From Owenia fusiformis (Eukaryota; Annelida; Polychaeta; Sabellida; Oweniidae): a stretch of DNA of 64,000 nucleotides. The stretch is from the NCBI GenBank assembly GCA_903813345.2, contig CAIIXF020000004.1:10114196-10178195 (forward strand), written 5' to 3'. A program made the translations under genes and the position numbers. The notes below the pieces were generated by a model that did not search any database, was not told the DNA's origin, and saw only the letters and a list, made by a program, of their open reading frames with translations. This document shows, in pieces, positions 47,696-59,802 of this stretch; within the stretch, counting starts at the first letter, position 1, and each line of letters starts with the position of its first letter.

Positions 47696-50600
47696 ATGAG
47701 TAGCAACAAAGGTTATAATCCACTTCATATTAACAGGGATTATACAACAACGCAAACAACCACATCAGGGGATTATGGGAGATTAACAGCAAAACTTTTA
47801 CAACTAAGTGAAAATCCTACAACACCCATCCAACCGCAAACAACAACTTTCTGGAGACCAAGTCAAAAGGGGGATAATCCTGGTCATAAATGTAACAACT
47901 TTATTTCATCAAATGGTGTTAAACGTATTCAGACTATACACACATTGACACATGGTGAATCTGAGAAGTGGAAGTCTGTGAATGGACATATAGGAAATGG
48001 AGAAATATTAAACCAAAATACTACATTATCACAGGGTGATTCCAACTCTATAGGAAATTCAGATTTATCATTTGGAAACAAGAAGGAAGCAAATCGTACC
48101 AGTGTAATATTACAACAGACTGGAGATAATTACCAAACCAACCAAAATCAAATTAATCATTTTATCCAATCACACGGGTCACAAAATCAAAGCAATCATG
48201 CTCCTCAATCAACAAGACCTCATTCTCAATATATAAACACAGTTCACCAGAATTGCTCTGAGCCACAAACAGGAGTTATTAACCAACCCCAAAATATCCT
48301 AAAGGATGATGTATACAGTAACCAATACAGCCAAAATGATTACATAGACTCGTCTAACAGAAATAACTCTCAGTATATTCACCAAACTCCAGGTAATATA
48401 TACACCAGGTGTGAGCCAGAACTTGGCATTTCAGATACAGTAACAAACGCACAGGGTTCTGGATCTGCTTCAAATCAAACAAATCTAGATTTCACTAATG
48501 TTCATATTACGCCAGAAATAGTTAGGAGCTCTTCAAGTATATGTGTTCAACCTCAGGAAGGTATCACTAATTCATATTCGCAAAACAAGATCTCTGCTAC
48601 TTATGTGAATACATACCAACAAGATTCCAATGGTTTACTGAGGTCTAATAACTCACCAGCCACAAACTCTGGATTAAGTACAGGGAATATACATGATCAG
48701 CAGTATGCATCATTCAGAACTGATCTTAACGGAACAATAACAGACAAAACTGGTTCTCTTTGCTCAGCAAATGGGAGCTCATTTCATAAAGTTACCGGAG
48801 ATTCTGCGACTACAAAGCGACCATTTTTCATCAATACTGTGAATGGACATAATTTTCGGATAAATCAATGTGATCAAGAGATAGCCACTAATTCCAGTGA
48901 GGTTAATACATCATTCAAATCAAGCACACCACATGGAGTAGTCAATCCTGTCAATGATCAGGATGAACCCATTGGGACAAAACTGACCACAAGTGAGGAC
49001 TTATCTGATTTGGATTATGATAACAATTTCGACCAGTCAGATGAATTGACACTCGAGCCTATTCGTATAGGTAACAATGTAGGATCGCCAACATCTCCTA
49101 CCCCTTCGTTACGTGTCTATGATCAACTCCTCCCAGGGGTAGAGTCTGACTCTAGTATGAGTCACCATAGGTTAAATCGATACAGCGGTGGGGGTTATAA
49201 CACCCAGCCACGCCTACTAGGTATGCATAGTCCCACATCAAGTTCCTACACCCCTTCTGGTTCTTCAAGTGCATTTACACCATCTCCAGGCACTTATGCT
49301 ACTTCCTCTGCAGGCTCATACAAGTCTTCAGCAAGTGTATTGACACCAACATCACGTTCATACAACCCTTCTTCATCAAATGTCTACAGCCCATCATTAA
49401 GTTCATACAGATCACCTACGGGCACACATGGTAAAATATCCACTATTAACATTCCGAAAACTAATGTCGACAAGCACAAAAATGAAATCAGACGTGTTAT
49501 CCACTCTCCAAGTCCCCAGGGTAAATCCCTGGGAAATGTAACTGCAATAACGAAAAGATTTTCAGAGCCGAGGACATATGAAGGTTTGTCAAGCCACGGG
49601 TCACCAAGACTTACTTATATCAGAAAACTTGATGACCCAGGATCAACACCACACAGGCAGCCTTCTAGTAGTTTCTCCTCGGGAACATACAAAACACATG
49701 ATAGTGCTCAATTGAATAACAATTCGCCATATTTAAGTTCAGGGGTGAATAAATATTCTGGAGTGAATAAATACTCATCTCCTATTGGACAATCATATTT
49801 AAGCAAGCCCAGTGATCCACCAAGGTCACACTCACCTTATGATAACATCCCATCAAGCTCAGCTTCAAACAATCATCATGATCCAACTTTGATATCAAAC
49901 CAACCACGTCTTGTCCATCTGCGCTCTTCAGTACGCACAACAAGCCCAGCTAGATCAAATCTTAAATCTAACGAGCGTGAAAAGTTCATGTTATCTACAG
50001 CAGATCCAGTGACATTCCCAAGTACATCACCTGACACCACCAGTATTCCCGCAATGACTTCAAGCATGGCTGAGACTGGGACTCCAAAGCTTGTTCATAT
50101 TCAACGATCCTCCAGCGATCCAGTCCCCGATCAACACCTTTTGAACATAACCACAGAATCAAAGGCTAAAAAGCCACAGTTGTTGATAGTAAAGACTGAG
50201 AGCAAGGCTAGTGGTAATGCAGAGAAGACCAAAAAGAATGCACAAACAAAATCAGATTACATAAGTAGCAACACTGACCTTCTGAAGTTAGCCGAGGATA
50301 AGACTGATACTTTAACAAAGAGTAGATGGGGGAGAATGAAAAGTGCAATGAAACTAAAGCAACTTGATACCAAGACCCCCAGACAGGATAAAAGCCCTAA
50401 AAGAGACAAAAGCCCAAACCAAAGCAAAATTGAATCACCCAGTGGAAAAACAGAAAATGAAGAAAAAACAGGCAAACAAAAGCAGGACAGCTTTCAGAAA
50501 AAGGAAAAAATTCAAATGAGGACAAAAAGTTTAGATTCTTATAAAATGAAACCAAAGGGTACAACTCAGCCTATCAGTATTAAATCTCTAGAGAATGAGA

Positions 50601-51934
50601 CTTCCCAACAAATACCAAAGAAACTTGCAGCTGTTTCAGACAAACCCTCAAAATCAGCCTGGGGTAGTTTAGTAAAACTTGTTGTTGCAAAACATAAGCA
50701 GAGTAAAGATGATCAGAAAACTACAAAATCTGATTCTGAACTTTCGAATAAAATCAAGTGTGATGATACAACTGAGAAAAATGTGAAGAATGTTTTGAAG
50801 AAATCACAGTCAGTTAAAAATGTGAATAAAGGATCTCAGAGAGTGGACATTCCATTGCACACTACCACAATTGATTCAAAACTTGCAGCAGAAACTGAGA
50901 CAAGCCATACTAAAAAAGTCAAAACACTTGGTAATTGTAAACCAAAATCACCAAATGAAAAACATTCGAAGAGAACTCCAAGTGGCTTTCGTTATAACAG
51001 AATTGAACGTTCTGATTCAACATCTTCGACTTCCTCCATAGATGAAGTATCTCCTACTAAAACTAAACCTGTACATTTTCGGAGGAGATCAATTTCTTCA
51101 TCGTCATTGTCGGATTCTAGCAGTGGTTCCGGTTCAGTGAAAAGTGTTAGAGTTAATCCAAAATCTGTTGGAAAATATACCAAATTAAATACGCAAAATT
51201 CGCCATTCTCAAAAGGAGGCTGGGCGAAAGTGAAAACCGCAATGAAAAAATCTGATAGCAAGCATAAGCAAGATGCTCTGATAAAAGCAAAACACCCAAG
51301 TGTAATAGGCGACACTATAGAAAGTTTACCTAAAGGTAATAGAAAAGAAATCAGTGATAGTCAAAATAAACAAAATGAGATAAGTAAAGTAAATCAGGAG
51401 AAGCAACAGCTAAGCGTAGATTCACAAGGGAGTGAACATGAAAATAATGAGAGTTTATCAACTCCGGAGCAGAATACAGCTGTAGATTGTGATAAGGTAC
51501 CCATAAATAAATCACGTTTAAATCAAGGTGCTGTGAAACGAATGGATTCCCTCAAGGTTGAAACTCCACGTAACAACGACATCTCTGACACTAATGAGCC
51601 TATATCTGGACAAAGTTCCGCAGATGAGAGCTGTCTGTCATCGCCATCGCCAAAACCTGACATTCCGAAAAACCGCAAAAAAGCGAAGAAAACAAAATCA
51701 TATTGGTCTTCATTACGTAACTCTATTCCAACTGAGAATCAGAATTCTGAGGATAATTCAAACTTAAATAATGGAAAAACAGAAATGACGACTAGGGGTT
51801 CAGGCTCCATGTTGAGTGATTCTAACATAAAAGGGTTGGGATTTTATGGGGACTTACCTGCCAAGGAAATAGGCGTATTGGAATATCTCCAGAATTATAA
51901 AGATAGAATTGAGAAGCAGATACAAGAGACACAG
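47696..51934 (+). CDS. Long first coding exon B, 1,413 codons, disordered
   Basis: An ATG with A at -3 follows an in-frame TAA at 47684. An acceptor-like TTTTGTAG ends at 47673, so a 22 bp 5' UTR part probably joins an upstream non-coding exon. The frame ends in phase 0 at CAG|GTAAGT. Regions: Asn/Gln-rich and prion-like (about 140-430); a Ser/Tyr/Thr/Pro low-complexity stretch (about 510-580); then a Lys/Ser-rich part with four Trp-centred basic segments at Trp878 (SRWGRMKSAMKLKQ), Trp989 (SAWGSLVKLVVAKHKQ), Trp1176 (GGWAKVKTAMKK) and Trp1337 (SYWSSLRNSI); and last a likely helix EIGVLEYLQNYKDRIEKQIQ near the end. No named domain is recognised. It replaces exon A and exon 24648 at the N-terminus of the shared body. 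Confidence 0.87.
49228..49420 (+). repeat. Ser-Tyr-Thr-Pro low-complexity repeats in exon B
   Basis: Successive units of about nine to eleven residues carry a Tyr after Ser/Thr (SSYTPS, GTYATS, GSYKSS, RSYNPS, NVYSPS, SSYRSP). The DNA is degenerate, so it has been stable long enough to diverge. Confidence 0.7.
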
Positions 51935-52773
51935 GTAAGTCACTAATGGACTTCACATAATTTTTAGGCACAGTTTTCAAAAACAAAAAGTGGAAAAATC
52001 TTAATTTTGTTATCTATTTACCTCCTCCCTCCCAATTTTATGAAATGGACCAAATCATAATTAACCCCCACTCCCTCTTCTAAGAAAATTCAGTGAATTC
52101 TGCTACTGTTGTAATTTAGACACACTTCAGTATCTATAGTAAGAATTTTGTAATTCACTCCAATATGGTTATACACACCAAATAAATAACTGTGAGGTGA
52201 CTGAAGAAAGTGACCATATTTGATGTCCATGTGGTTTAGTTGCCAAACAGGCATCCATATTTTTTTCTATTTTGGTAGAATTTTGTAATGTAAGAGCATC
52301 AAATGACTGGTGCTAGACTTACTGCTGAAATCCTGGTATTCATTCATCTCTGTGTTTATTTGAGTACATAATGAAATCTTCTGTGTTTGTGGACTCTGTG
52401 AATAGCTCAAGTTAGAACAATATTACCTTGTTGGCATTTTGATGAAAAATAGGTTTTGAATGTTAGCTGACTAGTATTCATGCACTACTTGGGCACATAC
52501 CATGTGTGTCTATTGCATGGGTAAAAAGCTTATTGTATCAACTAGGTATATATAATATTAAACAAGTTACAGGGATATTGTGTTAAAAGTGTAGTTATAA
52601 AATGTAGTCTTAGTACCCCTCCTCCTTCCCCATTAGTAAATCCATTACATACACATGCCTTGTACACAAGAGTGGGGAAGCAGGTAGGTGAGAGGACAGA
52701 TATACAGTGAGGTTAGTTTGTTGCAAATCAACCTGACAAGTCAGTTGAGAAATACACTAAACTATCACATGTA

Positions 52774-53418
52774 CAGGGTGTCCCGAAAGTATGGGGCCCC
52801 CCCCCCTAGGCAGACATATACCAGTGTCGTCATAGTATGTGTCATATATCATTTTAAAGCTTATCCAAAGTTACATTGATTTGCCAAGTATGGTGGTTTA
52901 ACTCCCAAATGGGAAAAAGTTACAGTCATTTTAAAAGTTAGTGTTTTGTCAAAATAAAGTTCAATTTTACACCACACTACTAGTCAATGAGTCCCCCTTT
53001 GGTCATGTTAACAGTAGCAATTATTTTCAGATATAACCTTAAAAGCCCTTCAAATAGGGGTGTGGAATTTTATAACCCTCTTAAAACCTGTTAGGCACTT
53101 TAGAAGAGTTTCCTTAGAGTTTCTACCCTCACCGTTCTCTTTTTCCAACTCAATATCCATCCGACTCGAAAAGAATTGCTGCTGTTAAGATGGCCCGGAA
53201 GGACACATTGACCTGTGATTTGGTGTAAAATTGAACTAAAATTTGACCAAACACTAAATTTTAAAATGCCTGTAATTTTTTCACATTTGAGAGTTGAACC
53301 ATTAAACTCGGCGAATCAATGTAACTTTGGATAAGCTTTAAAATGATATATGACACATACTATGACGACACTGGTATATGTCTGCCTAGGGGGGGCCCCA
53401 TACTTTCGGGACACCCTG
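52774..53418. mobile_element. 645 bp near-complete palindrome, mariner-type ends
   Basis: TA flanks both ends. The termini read CAGGGTGTCCCGAAAGTATG and its complement. The arms stay complementary almost to the centre: ATATACCAGTGTCGTCATAG, CTTATCCAAAGTTACATTGA and GTTAACAGTAGCA all have inverted partners, leaving an unpaired core of at most about 100 bp near 53040-53150. It is non-coding. Expressed as RNA from the intron, it would form a long hairpin. Confidence 0.85.
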
Positions 53419-53824
53419 TATTGTTAGAGGGCAATCACATAGAGACAAATGTATGTGGAGTTAGCTTCATATATGTATTCTGGGATATCCCCCTCTTGTC
53501 AGCCACAGAATAATGTCAGGAATGTTTCAGTGATGATTACTTACCAGGGAATATAATGACTTGCTCAGTTCATGTTTACACTCTTAAACAGGGGAGAACA
53601 CAGGGGATTGATTTGAAATAATGAAAACAGGCAAGGAGTAAACAGTCCAATTCGTATTGAAAATTAGCTCCCTTCTAATTTGTAGAAAATAGTCCACTTT
53701 GCAAATTCCAGGGATTGAGACTCCGGGGGAAGATGAAACTGCTATTTTGTTGTTTATTAAAAAGTACCCATTGATATTCCCATCGAATCAGCTTAATAGA
53801 GTAACAATGATCTTCCTATTTCTC

Positions 53825-53970
53825 TTTAGCTAGGATTGAATGATCTGCTTCATCTTCTGGCTTATCTGTACAATTTAGAGACTTATCCACATCTAAGGTT
53901 ACTTCATTCCTTGCTAGTTTCATAGATTTCCTCTCTATTTTGTACTTTAAAACTGAACTGACATGATATT
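53825..53970 (-). repeat. Foldback-arm repeat copy (minus, degenerate)
   Basis: TTGAATGATCTGCTTCATCT, CTGTACAATTTAGAG, TTACTTCATTCCTTGCTAG and CTCTATTTTGTACTTTAAAA are in order. Confidence 0.6.
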
Positions 53971-54899
53971 TCTCACTTGTTATCCCCTAAATAATCAATT
54001 AGAATTGCAAATTGTGAACACTTAGATGAACCCTAGAATGTAACATAATATTTGTGACAATACATAAATTAAAATTCTTTTGAAATTCCTCGAATTTTAC
54101 AAGTGCGTCCGGATCTAATTTTATTGAAACAGAATAGAGTTAAGCAACTGAGAGTGCAAATACCCGTACTCATGTTTGATAAAAATCACACATTGACATT
54201 TTGATATCGTTTTGACATCGTAATGGAGGATCTGTTAATATTCAATAAAAAGGATTAACAATTGACAAACAATCTAAGTGAATTACTACATAGCTGTATG
54301 TTTGACATTATAAAGAGTTTCTCAAATTGAAGGATTATTCAAATAAAAAGGAATGCTTTTAATATGTTTGACATTCACTTATTGAATTTTGGTATTGAAG
54401 TCATAAGCATAAAGATGTTTACTCAAGGGAAATAAAAATATTTTATTTCAATGGCATAGATTGAGGATGTTATAATATGAAATTATGACTTAATAAAATT
54501 TTAAAATCTGGGCATATACGGAAATTAAGATGGAGCAATTTGTTTCGTTTTAGTAGAATGATCATGATATGATTACGCATGTACAGTAGATGGGCAAAGG
54601 GCTAAGGATACTGCAGAATGTGAAATAGATGTGATGTCCCATACAAGGGATAAAGTCACTTAAAAATCGACGAAACTCCATTTCTGATTCATTGGAAATG
54701 TGCATTCTTAAGCTAATGCAGTGGAACGAGGGTTTTTTCCAACTGCTGGAAGAAGAAAAAGTTTACAAAAATACAAATTATTTAACTCCCCAGCAGAACA
54801 ATGGAATATACATATTTCAAGTTGATTGCATAAATAGGTTGAATATCAACTACTTGTATATGTAGTTTGGATTTAACATTATAAGTAGATATTCAAAAT

Positions 54900-55052
54900 A
54901 TGAAGAAATCGTTTACTGAATCAGATGTTCTTACAATGGAAGATTTGATAAAAATGATAAGACCTTCCCGTGAAGAACTATTTAACTTGGCACCAAAGAG
55001 AATTAGAAGAAAAGTGCAGATTTATAATGATGCAAATATTCTTAGCTTTGAG
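54900..55052 (+). CDS. Short first coding exon C, 51 codons
   Basis: An ATG with A at -3 and an in-frame TAA at 54882 opens a frame that ends in phase 0 at TTTGAG|GTATGT. It encodes MKKSFTESDVLTMEDLIKMI, a short PSREELFNLAPKRIRRK basic helix-like segment, and IYNDANILSFE. The phase matches exons A/24648 and B, so it could provide a third, compact N-terminus to the shared body. A chance frame of this length with a good donor in the correct phase is possible. Confidence 0.5.
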
Positions 55053-55134
55053 GTATGTGGTAGCTAGTACATGTATATACTATAGGTGTCATGATTACAG
55101 GGTTTCATGATTTGGGCATGTTCTCATTTGATTG

Positions 55135-55540
55135 TGGTTTGCTTGTTTGTCTGAAGTTTGCTTGTTTGTGTTGTTTGCCTGTATGTTTTGCTTATTTGTC
55201 TGTTGTTTGCTTATTTGTCTGATGTTTTCCTGTTTGTCTGTAGTTTGCTTGTTTGTCTGATTTTTTCCTGTTTGTCTATAGTTTGCTTGTTTGTCTGTAG
55301 TTTGCTTATTTGTCTGATGTTTTCCTGTTTGTCTGTAGTTTGCTTGTTTGTCTGATGTTTGTCTGTTGTTTGCTTATTTGTCTGATGTTTGCTTGTTTGT
55401 CTGATTTTTTCCTGTTTGTCTGTAGTTTGCTTGTTTGTCTGATGTTTTCCTGTTTGTCTGTAGTTTGCTTGTTTGTCTGATGTTTGTCTGTAGTTTGCTT
55501 ATTTGTCTGATGTTTTCCTGTCCGTCTGTCTGTTTGTTGT
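55135..55540. repeat. Minisatellite, TTTGTCTG-based, ~38 bp higher unit
   Basis: Short GTTTGTCTGTAGTTTGCTT and GTTTGTCTGATGTTTTCCT half-units alternate about ten times with variable omissions. The open frame across it is a by-product of the repeat, not a gene. Confidence 0.85.
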
Positions 55541-56568
55541 GCAGCCTATTTCAAACATCAACAAAACCAATTTTATACTTTCTAGACATATAAGGCTTCA
55601 TTGTGTGTGACTGCCATTCAAGGATTTTCTAACAACCATGACTTTGGTACTTTTTAAGGTTATGACATTAATTTGCATATGAGGTCATTTAGGTTGACAC
55701 AACCTGCGATCTGTAAATCTTTATTTTAATATAACGATTCAACCAATTTTTAATACATATCAGTCATTTTTTCATCAACGCGTTATTAAATTTAGAAAAG
55801 TGTCTGAATACTGTTTGACTTGCTTTTACTTTTTAACGTCTTTATTTACTGCCCAATTGATCATTTAAGTGCTTTCAAAGGTGAAAAGGTATTGGTATTG
55901 GTGAGCAATAAAGCATACATTGACTTTATAATAAACAAAATATAAAATAATTATATTCATACCATAAACTAACCTATAAAGAATGAAATAATTTTATTGA
56001 ATTTGAAAAAATAGAAAAATATCAAGAAATTAACATGGACGATCAATACATCATTAAAGGGAGCATTTTGGATTAGGTACTTGAGAAAACATCTTTCATC
56101 TATCCCAAAAAACAAACAGTTCTTAAAAAGTCACGATGGCCTTGAAATTCCTTGCAAATATTTCTCAAAAAGGTGAGGAATTACTGAGGAATTAAAGAAA
56201 AGCAAGAAATATGGAAAAACTACATGATACAAATTGAGCATTCTAAAAGTATAACCAATTTCAATTTCAAAATCATAGAATTTAAAATTGATGAATGTAT
56301 GAGGTATTGCAAGAGTTTTAAAAATGAAGTCATTTACGTAAATTGTAAATCGGCACAACGGGGGCAAAACATAGTTCAATATCTGACGTGCTACTTCAAC
56401 TGGAATTCAAAGTCGAGAGCCGTAGAAAGGTAACAGTTATTGATAATTTAAAATTCAATTCAGGATCTGTTTTATAGAGAACCAAGATAGCGATGGAGAC
56501 ATTGACTTATATTTGGGATTTTGTAATGATGATAAAGGCATATCTCATCAAAGGATAAGTATTGACAT

Positions 56569-56779
56569 ATGAGTCAAATTGATGAAATTGCAAGACTCAT
56601 AAGTAAATGCATTAACAAAAGTTATTTGAGGAATATATCACAACATGTAAAGCACTTGTACTCTGGATCGGAGTCTGTGATGAGATATTCTTATGCAATC
56701 ATTGGATATTTTTTAATGAATTTAAAACATACATGTAAGAGAAATAATGACAAAGTGGAACATCATTTGGAAAAACCAG
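56569..56779 (+). CDS. Candidate alternative first coding exon E
   Basis: An ATG follows an in-frame TGA at 56563. It opens 70 codons (MSQIDEIARLISKCINKSYL start) closing at AACCAG|GTATAT in phase 1. It would fit exon 60501 but not 59534. Composition is plausible for protein but not distinctive, so it may be a chance frame. Confidence 0.22.
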
Positions 56780-56796
56780 GTATATTGTTTTACTTT

Positions 56797-57345
56797 TAAT
56801 CATGCTTATTTCACTCTTTTTCTCTGATGTTTGAATAAATTGTCTGATTTCCTTGCATTTGTATACAATTTAGAGTGTACAGTACATGCCTGTTTAATTT
56901 ATTCCTTGCTAACTCCACTCTTTTTCGCTCTATCTTGCATTTCAAAACATGACCCCATGACCTTTACTCTTGAATGAAACACAGCTTAAGTGAGCACACT
57001 CCCTTATAATCAATGAATTTTATGATTTCAGATATAATTGCTGCTCATTTCGTGTTTAAAATGAAAAGATTTTAAAAAATGTTAAAAAACAAATGCATGA
57101 GAAAATATCGAATTTCAAGCACTTTATTACCTTGCAAATATTTATAGTAAAACGATTTGACAGTTGACGAGTGTGCGCTGGACAGTCAAATGTTTTAGAC
57201 TGTAGAAGTATTGAAAATGTACATTGGAATGAAAATTAATTAAATCAACAAGCATGTGGTTAATTCACTTAATTTTTTGAAATAAAAATACACGCTTTCA
57301 ATTTTGGTGAGAAATGGCCTAATATGAGCATATGCAACCGGACAT
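56797..57345. mobile_element. Foldback pair: minus arm and diverged plus arm
   Basis: The minus arm is at 56797-56960 (TTTGAATAAATTGTCTGATT, GTACATGCCTG, CATTTCAAAACATGACC). The plus arm at about 57215-57345 is heavily decayed but ends ATATGAGCATATGCAACCGG, matching the outer-end consensus. Confidence 0.5.
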
Positions 57346-57799
57346 GTGAACATTTTGTATTTGACTGTTAGAGGGTGAATTTCATATTGATTGTCATGTT
57401 TGCTATTACATTGTTGACTTGAAGTGAAAGTTCTTCAACTTAGGGGTTAATTCAAAATACTAGTGCTTCTTTCTCAGGAAACTTTATTAGACACTTGGAT
57501 GGTCCCTTTCTGATATTCCTTAAAAAAAATTGAAAATTCATTATCTCCTGGCTCAATTTCCATTTTTTCTTCCAGAAAACCTGACTTTACCCCCCCCCCC
57601 TCCTCATTATGGAATTAGTTTCATGAAAAAATGACATTTTGATATTTGAGTTGATCCCTTTAAGGACTTTAACAATGGAACTAATCAAAATGTGTAGGAG
57701 TTATGTAGGAATTCATAACCCTTCAGAATTTAATATTGAGATATATATGATAAAGCTTGTGCTTGTATATCAACGGACATTATATTTTATTGTTCAATA

Positions 57800-57925
57800 T
57801 ATTGTGAAAGGGAAAGTAAACAATCATGTTAGTTAAGGCAATCTAAATTCTACAGAAGAAATACCAGAAAATAAGGTAGTTTATTTGAATTCTAGAGAAA
57901 AATTGAGTAGAATAAAAGTGAACAG
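57800..57925 (+). repeat. Foldback-arm repeat copy (plus, partial)
   Basis: AAAGGGAAAGTAAACAATCA, CAATCTAAATTCTACAGAAG and TTGAATTCTAGAGAAAAATT keep the order of the arm. The inner end is missing. Confidence 0.55.
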
Positions 57926-58462
57926 AGACAACAGTTCAAGTTAGGAAAATACACGCCATGATATAACATGCCATGTGCTATGCAAAAAATAGTTTTATGT
58001 AATGTATAACAGCCTGAAAATAGTGTTAAAAGATTGATGATTTAGGTATTTTAAAAGTTAATTATTGTAAATGTAAAATGAAAAAAAGGTTTAATTTGCA
58101 TCCAGGCATGTAAATTGTAAATTAATAGATTTAGTTAATGAATTATTTATAATCTCGGAATTCACAAAATAAAGTTTTGATAAGTTCGCTGAAAGGAAGC
58201 ATTAAGAAATGCAGTCATAATAGGCAACACTTATTAAGTCCAAAACAATTCAAACAATGTTATGTTATTTTGTAGTTTATATGTTTAATAGGGCTTGTTT
58301 CAGATCCCCTCGAAACATGAACAATGTATTGAAAGATTTTAGGCAGAGCTATTTTTATTAGATGTTATTCGGTGATGAACCTCAACATATTATCTATTTC
58401 CAAATAGAAGCGAACATTACAACACATGTACTTTTCATAGCTCCAACTATTTTCTCTGCTTA

Positions 58463-58935
58463 AATTATACATCTGCTCATGCTTATTTCTCTCAATTTCT
58501 CTCTTAAATTTGAATGAAGTGACTGGATTTCTGGCATTTCTATACAATTAAGAATGTTTACTATACGCCTGTTTACTTTATTCTTTGCTAATTGCTCTCT
58601 TTTTACTCTATTTTGCATTTAAAAACATGACTACAGCAAGCATTTCATTTGATGTAGAATAAAAAATATGTTCTGAATATCAAGATAAACAGAGACTTAC
58701 TTGTTATCCATAGGAATTTACTTGGATGTTTTAACTTCCTTGGGATAGAAGTTATGTCAATCATGTTTTTATGTGTAAAATAGAGGGTAAAAGAGTGGAA
58801 TCAGCAAGGAATAAAGTATTTAAGCATGAAGTCAACACTCTAAATTGTATAGAAATGCAAGAAAATCAGACACTTCATTCAAATTTAAGAGAGAAATTGA
58901 GAGAAATTAGCATGAGCAGACGGATATTTTCGGCA
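58463..58935. mobile_element. Best-kept foldback pair
   Basis: The minus arm (58463-58635; outer end ACATCTGCTCATGCTTATTT) and plus arm (58755-58935; outer end GCATGAGCAGACGGATATTT) are inverted copies around a ~120 bp AT-rich spacer. This ~470 bp unit is the clearest evidence that the dispersed arms are parts of a foldback element. Confidence 0.75.
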
Positions 58936-59533
58936 GAAGTTGCAGCTGTTAAGCATTAATTGGGGAACTATAAATGTTTAAAATCTTGCAAAACATCTTG
59001 CTTTGAGATTAGTTTCTGGATATTTGTGGTTCTGAATAGTCAACAATTTATGAAATGAAAGCTGAAATTTCTGTTTTATGATTTACTCCGAAATTGGAGT
59101 TTATGACCTCAGAGGGTTTGCCTTGCATTCTCCTAAATCCATAGAACTATTTCCCTCCCATAAACTACCATTTTAGCTATGAATGTTCATATAAAACTTT
59201 ATCTGCACTTTGGGAATGAAAGTTATTGAATGAGTGGATGAAGGTTTATGATAATAATTATAGATACCTGTAAGTTTCTGTAACACCTATAATCAGAGTA
59301 TGCATTATGTAATAGTAAGATTGTATGAATCTATGGTTTTGCCTTGCATTACCTAGTAACCTATAACTATTGAGTCCATTCATATATTTAGAATTGCCTG
59401 TGCAAAAATGCATATTCTTGAATCAATGCATTATTATGCTCATATATAAAACAACAAATACAAGTTTAAAGTCAATCTTGAGTTTTTGGAAAATACATCC
59501 TTGTATTCATGTTTGGAAATACTATTGTTATAG

Positions 59534-59738
59534 GCTGTTTTGAAACAATACGATGCTGCATCACCGACTCAGATCACCTTGACACCACCTATCGAGTCTC
59601 CTCACCCAGAAAAGAGGGCAGCACCACAGTCGTCATACAGACGGACACCATCTGATTCGCTTACTTTAGAACCACCTCCAGAATACAAGAGAAGTTCGTC
59701 CCTTCCCACAGCTTCGCTGTTGTACGGGCAAGACCCAG
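59534..59738 (+). CDS. Shared-body exon 1
   Basis: The acceptor TTGTTATAG opens phase 0 and the donor CCAG|GTATTT leaves phase 1; 205 bases. It encodes AVLKQYDAASPTQITLTPP, then RRTPSDSL and YKRSSSLPTASLLYGQDP. RRTPS and KRSSS are basophilic-kinase or 14-3-3-type contexts. It is the first exon that fits the phase-0 ends of exon 24648, exon B and exon C, so it marks the point where the alternative N-termini converge. Confidence 0.83.
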
Positions 59739-59802
59739 GTATTTATGAACATCTCTTTTGTCATGTCTCTTGTCATTGTCACTCTTGATATCATTTCTCA
59801 AC

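Larger units (their letters stand above)
51935..54899 (+). other. Intron with a palindromic mariner-derived element
   Basis: It begins with GTAAGT after exon B. It holds the palindromic element at 52774-53418 and a minus foldback arm at 53825-53970. I see nothing else in the AT-rich remainder. Confidence 0.65.
55053..59533 (+). other. Intron with minisatellite and foldback arms
   Basis: It runs from donor GTATGT to acceptor TTGTTATAG. It holds a minisatellite (55135-55540), foldback copies at 56797-57345, 57800-57925 and 58463-58935, and one weak first-exon candidate (56569-56779). Confidence 0.6.

Noticed and set aside
55158-55355. Cys/Leu-rich open frame that looks like a membrane protein
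   Set aside because: It is produced by the TTTGTCTG minisatellite read in one frame. Low-complexity repeats of this kind give hydrophobic Cys/Leu/Val strings by chance.
56224-56433. Open frame ending at a GTAACA donor-like site as another exon
   Set aside because: The donor is possible but the frame begins in AT-rich DNA with no clear acceptor, and the composition is unremarkable. It is weaker than the candidate at 56569.
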